Shown here: piece by piece, positions 55,303-64,000 of the stretch | Numbering within the stretch: the first letter of the stretch is position 1 | How the letters are laid out: each line of letters begins with the position of its first letter | Source: Branchiostoma floridae | Taxonomy: Eukaryota; Chordata; Leptocardii; Amphioxiformes; Branchiostomatidae | Direction of reading: 5' to 3' | NCBI RefSeq assembly: GCF_000003815.2 | Contig: NC_049992.1 | Location: forward strand, 17,390,134 to 17,454,133 | DNA: 64,000 nucleotides | Position numbers and translations under genes: made by a program | Notes under the pieces: generated by a model | The model's input: the letters and a program-made list of their open reading frames with translations, nothing else | What the model was told of the DNA's origin: nothing | Database searches by the model: none

Positions 55303-55819
55303 TAATTCAAGTCACAACAATTATTATTATAACGTCCTTTTTTATTTATTCACTTATCTTTCAGGGTAGTCCCTACAGTTAAAAAAACTGATTTCCAAGG
55401 GAGCCCATATCAATCAACTTAAACATAACAATAATCGTATAAAATGAAACGTGACTAATCAAACATAAGGGTAATAACTTGACTATGATTAACTCAACAT
55501 AACAATAACAACTCAAAGTTATCAATTACAAAAACTCATCACAAAAATAATCATATGAATGGAACAGAACAAAACAGTGAATAGATAAACGAAATCAAGC
55601 TTAGTTTCAAACAAGAGCACAAGATCATATTTCCTAGTCATCTTATCACACCACTTCATACAACACACTAATCCGTCAAATCCAAATGGCGCCACCCTTC
55701 CCATCATACACCGCAAAACAAAATGGCGGCGCCCATAAAATGCCAACAAAACAGAATAGGTTTTGCTATCGCAAACCTGTAAAAATGCTGTCATTGATCG
55801 GATGATGAACTTTTTCCAG
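55303..55819. other. End of intron 2: no further feature
   Basis: AT-rich sequence, then the acceptor TTTTTCCAG at 55811-55819. Confidence 0.5.
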
Positions 55820-56048
55820 GCCAGAGCCATTATGGACATAGTGACCACCTTCAACTGGACCTACATCTCCGTAGTTTATGAGGACTCCAACTACGGACAA
55901 CAGGGCCTGTCGCAGCTGAAGGCGGAGGCTGAGAGAAGAGGCATCTGTATCTACTTGGCATTGAAGTTCCCCCGAGATTCGCAGATGGCCAGTAGCGAAT
56001 GTTTCAACGACATTATGAAAGATCTTGGGAGCAAAGACACTGTGAGAG
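55820..56048 (+). CDS. mGluR-like class C GPCR, coding exon 3 (residues 216-291 and first base of codon 292)
   Basis: Starts ARAIMDIVTTFNWTYISVVY, the strongly conserved mGluR block leading to the second lobe, then EDSNYGQQGL. Tyr240 aligns with mGlu1 Tyr236, a ligand contact. It ends at AGAG|GTAGGA in phase 1. The rest (ECFNDIMKDLGSKDTVR) matches the spacing of mGluRs without gaps of note. Confidence 0.92.
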
Positions 56049-56787
56049 GTAGGACAACATGCTCAACATTTATATAAAATGATTCAAGGGGAAACTGTAC
56101 TTTCTGGTAGTAAATTCACACAAGTAAAAATCCACATAAAATCAAGTGCATGCTCAAAAATCATATTCAATGACTGAAGGAAAAGCTGTGCTTTCTTGTA
56201 GTAATTTTACTCAGATGAAAATTAACACAAATGTTTAAGTGCATTCCACACCATAAATTGTCAAAGTGTGGTGCCCATCTCATTTTCTTGAAACCAAGGG
56301 CCACCGATGGATGCGTGGTCACTACAGCAGGGGGCTAGCCCACTGTACCAACAGTTGTGTCTGTGTCCAACTCCCATACTCTTTCTTAGCCGAATGCTAA
56401 CAATGGTAATCGAAGAAAGAAGCGTGTGGATTATTTATGGTTATAACAGATTGATACAACAAGTATGTTGTGATTCTTTGATGTCTTGGTGCTTGGTTAC
56501 ATGAATCTAACGACGCAATTACGATATCTTTAGTGATCTGACTACAAACTTTATTCTGACTGCCATGTGAGCCTGCCAGCGAAGTAAAACAAACTGGATA
56601 AAAGTGATACAAGTTGCTAAGATCACAGTTAATGAGCCTGATGGCGAAGTAGTACAAGCTGGTGGCGATTGAATATTCCTAGTGAACAAGTAGTGCGAAT
56701 GTCATTTTCGTCTATCTTGACTATGTAACGTTAACTAAGTATGTAACATAGTTGTTGGTTATGAAAACGTTTGTCTGTTTGGTTCAG
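56049..56787. other. Intron 3 with an S1 SINE-body remnant
   Basis: 739-base GT-AG intron. GGTCACTACAGCAGGGGGCT and CTCCCATACTCTTTCTTAGC at 56315-56390 match the inverted S1/S2 SINE body seen at 24905-24985. Confidence 0.6.
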
Positions 56788-56915
56788 TGGTGATAGTGTA
56801 CGGCACAGACCAGGATGCTGCTGAGCTGATGCGGGCCGCCAAGAGAGCTAACACCGCGGGGCGGTACGTGTGGATAGGCAGTGATGGCTGGAGCAGTCGG
56901 CAGTCCCCCGCACAG
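56788..56915 (+). CDS. mGluR-like class C GPCR, coding exon 4 (end of codon 292 to residue 334)
   Basis: Acceptor GGTTCAG, donor CAG|GTAAAA, entering in phase 1 and leaving in phase 0. Encodes VVIVYGTDQDAAELMRAAKR, then GRYVWIGSDGWSSR. Asp324 and Arg329 align with mGlu1 Asp318 and Arg323. The WIGSDGW block is a hallmark of mGluRs. Confidence 0.92.
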
Positions 56916-56947
56916 GTAAAAATCCCCTACCTTGACCCAGCTTCGAA

Positions 56948-57423
56948 GGTAGCAGAACACAGTTTTCGGCCTATGGGGATTTCTATAGTTAAGGGCCTCA
57001 AGGTGACTAGCTTCGACGCAATGAAAAATATAGTAGGGTGCACTTTTGGAATACCAAAATCGGATATGTTTGAGTTGAAGGTACAAGCCACAATATATTA
57101 AAAAACAAAAAAATACTGTCGGCGTATCGTCTTCTCACGCCCTCTTTGAAATGCCCCTCTGCGGAGGTCACAGAACTGCAGCCGGCTCACGCTAGAAAGG
57201 CAGTTGCGTAATGGAGCGCATTTATACACAAAATAGAAAACTTTCACAATCCAAACCATGCAGTCTCAGAGTCGACACCTTCCGTGACCACGTAGCACAG
57301 GTTATATCTGGCTGCCCCTCAAATAAGGCTTTTTACCTCTCCTTCAACAAGTTTATCCGTACTATTTTATGTACCCGCGTCATACTCCCCGGGGTTCGCC
57401 CACTAATACTGTGTTCTGCTACC
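56948..57423. repeat. Array module A, copy 1 (476 bp)
   Basis: Ends GGTAGCAGAACACAG and its exact inverse CTGTGTTCTGCTACC. It lies 32 bases past exon 4. The left flank is unique intron sequence (CAGCTTCGAA), not module B. Non-coding, although two short frames recur in each copy. Confidence 0.85.
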
Positions 57424-57425
57424 TT

Positions 57426-57946
57426 GAACGAACTTGACCTTGGATTTTTTTTCGTTCAGACAACAAAACTAGTAAAGATGTAAACTTCTGCCAATTAACT
57501 TTCCCCACTTTCAAGCGGTTGCTGAGATTTCGGCAACTTTATACTTTGGCACCTGCCACTAGGTAGGCCCCGTACAGGGCTTATAGAACGGGCCATTTAG
57601 TGGTCTCATTATCTGATCAAATTCACTATTCTGGTTGCTCTTTTCATTGAAACGGAGACAATCTGTGTCTGTTGTTACGTTAGGAGTGATTTAGGGTTAG
57701 ATTCAAGGTTAGTTGCCGCAGAAAAGGGGGGGGGGGGTGCGGGTTTCGGGCCAAAGGCGCTTTCACACTAAGTCCCATAGTTAAGCATAGGGAAAGGCCC
57801 AAAGTGGCCGTTGCCATGGCAACGGCCGTCTGACGGTAGAACAAACAGGCTTATTTCAAGGGAGTCTACGCCAGGACCTGACATACCAAGCAACTTTGCC
57901 CAAATATAACGCTTTTGTCAGTTTTTGGCCAATACCCGTTGCGGTT
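57426..57946. repeat. Array module B, copy 1
   Basis: Begins GAACGAACTTGACCTTGG and ends TACCCGTTGCGGTT. It contains a poly-G run (near 57727) and the palindromic X-box GTTGCCATGGCAAC at 57810-57823. B-B junctions read GCGGTTGAACGAAC. Where A intervenes the junctions are GCGGTTGAA-[A]-TTGAACGAAC, consistent with insertion of A plus a TTGAA (or TGA) duplication. Confidence 0.85.
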
Positions 57947-60900
57947 GAACGAACTTGACCTTGGATTTTTTTTCGTTCAGACAACAAAACTAGTAAAGAT
58001 GTAAACTTCTGCCAATTAACTTTCCCCACTTTCAAGCGGTTGCTGAGATTTCGGCAACTTTATACTTTGGCACCTGCCACTAGGTAGGCCCCGTACAGGG
58101 CTTATAGAACGGGCCATTTAGTGGTCTCATTATCTGATCAAATTCACTATTCTGGTTGCTCTTTTCATTGAAACGGAGACAATCTGTGTCTGTTGTTACG
58201 TTAGGAGTGATTTAGGGTTAGATTCAAGGTTAGTTGCCGCAGAAAAGGGGGGGGGGGTGCGGGTTTCGGGCCAAAGGCGCTTTCACACTAAGTCCCATAG
58301 TTAAGCATAGGGAAAGGCCCAAAGTGGCCGTTGCCATGGCAACGGCCGTCTGACGGTAGAACAAACAGGCTTATTTCAAGGGAGTCTACGCCAGGACCTG
58401 ACATACCAAGCAACTTTGCCCAAATATAACGCTTTTGTCAGTTTTTGGCCAATACCCGTTGCGGTTGAAGGTAGCAGAACACAGTTTTCGGCCTATGGGG
58501 ATTTCTATAGTTAAGGGCCTCAAGGTGACTAGCTTCGACGCAATGAAAAATATAGTAGGGTGCACTTTTGGAATACCAAAATCGGATATGTTTGAGTTGA
58601 AGGTACAAGCCACAATATATTAAAAAACAAAAAAATACTGTCGGCGTATCGTCTTCTCACGCCCTCTTTGAAATGCCCCTCTGCGGAGGTCACAGAACTG
58701 CAGCCGGCTCACGCTAGAAAGGCAGTTGCGTAATGGAGCGCATTTATACACAAAATAGAAAACTTTCACAATCCAAACCATGCAGTCTCAGAGTCGACAC
58801 CTTCCGTGACCACGTAGCACAGGTTATATCTGGCTGCCCCTCAAATAAGGCTTTTTACCTCTCCTTCAACAAGTTTATCCGTACTATTTTATGTACCCGC
58901 GTCATACTCCCCGGGGTTCGCCCACTAATACTGTGTTCTGCTACCTTGAACGAACTTGACCTTGGATTTTTTTTCGTTCAGACAACAAAACTAGTAAAGA
59001 TGTAAACTTCTGCCAATTAACTTTCCCCACTTTCAAGCGGTTGCTGAGATTTCGGCAACTTTATACTTTGGCACCTGCCACTAGGTAGGCCCCGTACAGG
59101 GCTTATAGAACGGGCCATTTAGTGGTCTCATTATCTGATCAAATTCACTATTCTGGTTGCTCTTTTCATTGAAACGGAGACAATCTGTGTCTGTTGTTAC
59201 GTTAGGAGTGATTTAGGGTTAGATTCAAGGTTAGTTGCCGCAGAAAAGGGGGGGGGGGGTGCGGGTTTCGGGCCAAAGGCGCTTTCACACTAAGTCCCAT
59301 AGTTAAGCATAGGGAAAGGCCCAAAGTGGCCGTTGCCATGGCAACGGCCGTCTGACGGTAGAACAAACAGGCTTATTTCAAGGGAGTCTACGCCAGGACC
59401 TGACATACCAAGCAACTTTGCCCAAATATAACGCTTTTGTCAGTTTTTGGCCAATACCCGTTGCGGTTGAAGGTAGCAGAACACAGTTTTCGGCCTATGG
59501 GGATTTCTATAGTTAAGGGCCTCAAGGTGACTAGCTTCGACGCAATGAAAAATATAGTAGGGTGCACTTTTGGAATACCAAAATCGGATATGTTTGAGTT
59601 GAAGGTACAAGCCACAATATATTAAAAAACAAAAAAATACTGTCGGCGTATCGTCTTCTCACGCCCTCTTTGAAATGCCCCTCTGCGGAGGTCACAGAAC
59701 TGCAGCCGGCTCACGCTAGAAAGGCAGTTGCGTAATGGAGCGCATTTATACACAAAATAGAAAACTTTCACAATCCAAACCATGCAGTCTCAGAGTCGAC
59801 ACCTTCCGTGACCACGTAGCACAGGTTATATCTGGCTGCCCCTCAAATAAGGCTTTTTACCTCTCCTTCAACAAGTTTATCCGTACTATTTTATGTACCC
59901 GCGTCATACTCCCCGGGGTTCGCCCACTAATACTGTGTTCTGCTACCTTGAACGAACTTGACCTTGGATTTTTTTTCGTTCAGACAACAAAACTAGTAAA
60001 GATGTAAACTTCTGCCAATTAACTTTCCCCACTTTCAAGCGGTTGCTGAGATTTCGGCAACTTTATACTTTGGCACCTGCCACTAGGTAGGCCCCGTACA
60101 GGGCTTATAGAACGGGCCATTTAGTGGTCTCATTATCTGATCAAATTCACTATTCTGGTTGCTCTTTTCATTGAAACGGAGACAATCTGTGTCTGTTGTT
60201 ACGTTAGGAGTGATTTAGGGTTAGATTCAAGGTTAGTTGCCGCAGAAAAGGGGGGGGGGGGTGCGGGTTTCGGGCCAAAGGCGCTTTCACACTAAGTCCC
60301 ATAGTTAAGCATAGGGAAAGGCCCAAAGTGGCCGTTGCCATGGCAACGGCCGTCTGACGGTAGAACAAACAGGCTTATTTCAAGGGAGTCTACGCCAGGA
60401 CCTGACATACCAAGCAACTTTGCCCAAATATAACGCTTTTGTCAGTTTTTGGCCAATACCCGTTGCGGTTGAACGAACTTGACCTTGGATTTTTTTTCGT
60501 TCAGACAACAAAACTAGTAAAGATGTAAACTTCTGCCAATTAACTTTCCCCACTTTCAAGCGGTTGCTGAGATTTCGGCAACTTTATACTTTGGCACCTG
60601 CCACTAGGTAGGCCCCGTACAGGGCTTATAGAACGGGCCATTTAGTGGTCTCATTATCTGATCAAATTCACTATTCTGGTTGCTCTTTTCATTGAAACGG
60701 AGACAATCTGTGTCTGTTGTTACGTTAGGAGTGATTTAGGGTTAGATTCAAGGTTAGTTGCCGCAGAAAAGGGGGGGGGGGGTGCGGTTTTCGGGCCAAA
60801 GGCGCTTTCACACTAAGTCCCATAGTTAAGCATAGGGAAAGGCCCAAAGTGGCCGTTGCCATGGCAACGGCCGTCTGACGGTAGAACAAACAGGCTTATT

Positions 60901-62044
60901 TCAAGGGAGTCTACGCCAGGACCTGACATACCAAGCAACTTTGCCCAAATATAACGCTTTTGTCAGTTTTTGGCCAATACCCGTTGCGGTTGAACGAACT
61001 TGACCTTGGATTTTTTTTCGTTCAGACAACAAAACTAGTAAAGATGTAAACTTCTGCCAATTAACTTTCCCCACTTTCAAGCGGTTGCTGAGATTTCGGC
61101 AACTTTATACTTTGGCACCTGCCAATAGGTAGGCCCCGTACACGGGCTTATAGAACGGGCCATTTAGTGGTCTCATTATCTGATCAAATTCACTATTCTG
61201 GTTGCTTTTTTCATTGAAACGGAGACAATCTGTGTTTGTTGTTACGTTAGGAGTGATTTAGGGTTAGATTCAAGGTTAGTTGCCGCAGAAAAGGGGGGGG
61301 GGGGTGCGGGTTTCGGGCCAAAGGCGCTTTCACACTAAGTCCCATAGTTAAGCATAGGGAAAGGCCCAAAGTGGCCGTTGCCATGGCAACGGCCGTCTGA
61401 CGGTAGAACAAACAGGCTTATTTCAAGGGAGTCTACGCCAGGACCTGTCTGACGGTAGAACAAACAGGCTTATTTCAAGGGAGTCTACGCCAGGACCTGA
61501 CATACCAAGCAACTTTGCCCAAATATAACGCTTTTGTCAGTTTTTGGCCAATACCCGTTGCGGTTGAAGGTAGCAGAACACAGTTTTCGGCCTATGGGGA
61601 TTTCTATAGTTAAGGGCCTCAAGGTGACTAGCTTCGACGCAATGAAAAATATAGTAGGGTGCACTTTTGGAATACCAAAATCGGATATGTTTGAGTTGAA
61701 GGTACAAGCCACAATATATTAAAAAACAAAAAAATACTGTCGGCGTATCGTCTTCTCACGCCCTCTTTGAAATGCCCCTCTGCGGAGGTCACAGAACTGC
61801 AGCCGGCTCACGCTAGAAAGGCAGTTGCGTAATGGAGCGCATTTATACACAAAATAGAAAACTGGCACAATCCAAACCATGCAGTCTCAGAGTCGACACC
61901 TTCCGTGACCACGTAGCACAGGTTATATCTGGCTGCCCCTCAAATAAGGCTTTTTACCTCTCCTTCAACAAGTTTATCCGTACTATTTTATGTACCCGCG
62001 TCATACTCCCCGGGGTTCGCCCACTAATACTGTGTTTTGCTACC

Positions 62045-63464
62045 TTCAAGCAGCCATTTCACAATAGATTTTATTCCAGATAAGGCGGCCATTTTGGGTC
62101 ATCCGGGGTCACACACAAAAATGAGGCTGGAGTTGGGTAGCTATTAGTCTCTCGTTGAAAGCCTGTATAACAGCATTCACTGTTTGGTAAAAGCCATTTT
62201 CAGTGGTACGTTTCCCCCCCCCCCCCCCCCTCTAACATAAATACTGTGGAATATGTGCCTGCCATCTGTATGAAATACCATTTATGGTATTTGAACACGA
62301 CTTCGGCTGAATTTTTTGTTCATTTTCTTATACAGTTTTTGATGGGAATACAAATATCACGGTGAATATCTAGACTATGCTCTATTGGTCAGGCTCCTAG
62401 AGGCTTAATAGCCAAACTTCTACGTTAGCAGAACTGGAAACGTCCTGTTCACTTATGCGTATGTGCTGACTCGGGCCAATTATTATCAGACTGTGTTATC
62501 AACAGTGTTATCATGGTGTTGGAGGCTGTGATGACGTCTTCATAGTGATATAAAGTCTTGAGCTCCCATTTGATGGATTTTCATAATGATTGAAATTTAT
62601 GACCTGCTATTGGTGAGTTTAGAGGATTGGATCAGAATTGTATGTCCTCAAATTCTCGAAAAGGAAGCCTAATAAGCCCCTAACAGCAAAGGTGTCAGGC
62701 GGGACTAAAATTACTGTGAACTATCGTCATGGTAATATAGACTTTGTCCAATAAATGCCACATGTTCTTTAGCTACCTTACATCCCTTGATAACAAAGCT
62801 GCGTGAACGAACACACACTCTATCATCATTGCCCGAGACGTAGCCATATGGTGCCTTCAGCGAATTTCGATTTCTTGTTGGGTCAAACATGTTGACCGAG
62901 CATATTTTTCTCTGGTCCAATGCAGGCAAATGGTCAAATGCGATTATTGACAAAGCACCTCTTATATTTTCTAAGGGTTTGCAAACTCTTAGCAATCTTC
63001 TTGAAACGTGAATTCTTAATTTGTTTAGATATGCAAGATAAGAATAAGATTAACATTGGGTAATTTTCCATGGTCGTTGTGTACACAGGTACATTTCTGT
63101 TTTGAATTCGTTTTCTTACTCCTATATCTCTGTCTCAAATTTCACTGATTCGTGGACGAAATTCGATACTTGAGTCGACCACAGCTTGGGAATATTCTAC
63201 GTCTTTTTGTCATTTCGGATGGTAACTTGTTACCAGTTGCCCGTGTATGAGGGATCTTCAGGTGTAAGCCTAAAACGTCAAACATTTGTACGTGAAAGAA
63301 ACCAACACGCTTATCGTTAACAGAAAGGGAGACCCTGTGTGCTTGGCAAAAACTGCAAACCGTAGCGAAGCAGCATTCCACTACCACTCGCTACATGAAA
63401 AAAAAAAATCATGCTTCATCCCTGTTAAGGATACCTGTTTTACCTGTTTCACCATCTCTACCAG
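62045..63464. other. End of intron 4: no gene recognised
   Basis: A C-rich run lies at 62214-62230. No supported coding sequence on either strand. Acceptor CTCTACCAG at 63456-63464. Confidence 0.5.
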
Positions 63465-63881
63465 GGACAAGAGGATGAGCTGGAGGGTGCCATCACCATT
63501 CAGCCCATGGCACAGGAGATAGATGGCTTCGACGAGTACTTCGCGTCCCTGAACCCTGCCACCCACCGTCGAGACCCCTGGCTAACCGAACTGTGGGAGG
63601 AACACTTCCAGTGCAAGTGGCCAGGAAGCAGGCTCACCCCTTTTAACTACCACTTCGACAGCATCAACAAGACGTGTGACACCAACGTATCCATCAACGT
63701 TCACACAGGTTATAAACAGGACGGACAGCTGCAGTTCATAGTCAACGCGGTCCTGGCGTTTGCTCACGCACTGGACGACGTTCACAGGACGTACTGTAAG
63801 AATGTGAGCGGACTGTGTCAAGAGATGAAAAAGGTTACGGAAGAGAACTTCTTGAGTTTATCAGAAATGTTTCATTCACAG
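63465..63881 (+). CDS. mGluR-like class C GPCR, coding exon 5 (residues 335-473, gene continues beyond the window)
   Basis: Phase 0 at both ends (CTACCAG acceptor, CAG|GTAAGC donor), 139 codons. Encodes ELEGAITIQPMAQEIDGFDE, WLTELWEEHFQCKW (373-386), KTCDTNVSINV, then YKQDGQLQFIVNAVLAFAHA (417-435) and DDVHRTYC. In mGlu1 the block QDSKMGF carries Lys409, which binds the glutamate side-chain carboxylate. Here QDGQLQF places Gln422 at that position. The cysteine-rich domain, seven helices and C-tail are not in the window. With exons 1-4 the joined frame is 473 residues with no stop. Confidence 0.93.
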
Positions 63882-64000
63882 GTAAGCTCTTGTTTCTTAT
63901 ATTATTTTTAACTAGATATAAAAATCGATTTATTGTTTTTGGTGTGTCTGTCTATGTGGCTATTTTGTCTGTGGTTTCAGATATTCTTAGTTAGCATAAC

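Larger units (their letters stand above)
56948..62044. repeat. 5.1-kb higher-order array of modules A and B
   Basis: The order is A-B-B-A-B-A-B-B-B-A. A copies: 56948-57423, 58470-58945, 59472-59947, 61569-62044, all 476 bases. B copies: 57426-57946, 57947-58466, 58948-59468, 59950-60470, 60471-60991 (520-521 bases, varying in a poly-G run) and 60992-61565 (574, with an internal 52-base duplication). Copies are almost identical, but the last B and last A carry private changes. The array lies wholly inside receptor intron 4. Confidence 0.9.

Noticed and set aside
57211-62083. Recurrent 90- and 62-codon frames in the A modules
   Set aside because: They recur only because the module recurs, run out of A into B, and show no protein-like motif.

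Overview
The window looks like invertebrate deuterostome nuclear DNA, most probably amphioxus (Branchiostoma). This is inferred from the gene content (a multi-exon, mGluR-like class C GPCR with large introns), a CR1/L2-type LINE carrying a 2A-like peptide (a class known from amphioxus and sea urchin), and many short repeat families packed between exons. There is no operon structure, and nothing looks bacterial or viral. Three assembly gaps (runs of n) lie at 17531-17888, 23239-23338 and 47275-47374.

Left third (1-26400): no host gene could be supported. It holds mobile elements. A nearly full-length LINE (about 4602-8748, minus strand) appears to have inserted into an older MITE. A complete-looking 4.19-kb DNA transposon (11394-15579) has imperfect terminal inverted repeats, an exact 7-bp target duplication and an uninterrupted 950-codon ORF. 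A mariner deletion derivative (16870-17447) has an intact TA duplication. tRNA-derived SINEs, foldback elements and palindromic MITEs fill much of the rest.

Right part (26811-63881): the 5' half of one plus-strand gene. Five coding exons (26811-27368, 51848-51934, 55820-56048, 56788-56915, 63465-63881) join in frame to 473 residues: signal peptide plus most of the Venus-flytrap ligand-binding domain of a metabotropic-glutamate-receptor-like protein. The cysteine-rich and seven-helix regions must lie beyond the right edge. Residues expected to hold the amino-acid alpha groups are kept, but those that grip the glutamate side-chain carboxylate are replaced, so the ligand may not be glutamate.

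The receptor's introns are repeat-laden. Intron 1 (24.5 kb) holds dead LINE 3' ends, a tRNA-Ala-like SINE that shares its tail with those LINEs, and several MITEs. Intron 2 has a 51-bp minisatellite rich in CAGGTG that flips orientation. Intron 4 has a 5.1-kb higher-order array of two modules (A, 476 bp with terminal inverted repeats; B, about 521 bp with a perfect RFX-type X-box) in the order A-B-B-A-B-A-B-B-B-A.

Translations, splice sites and repeat alignments were read by eye. Family names are given only where motifs were visible.
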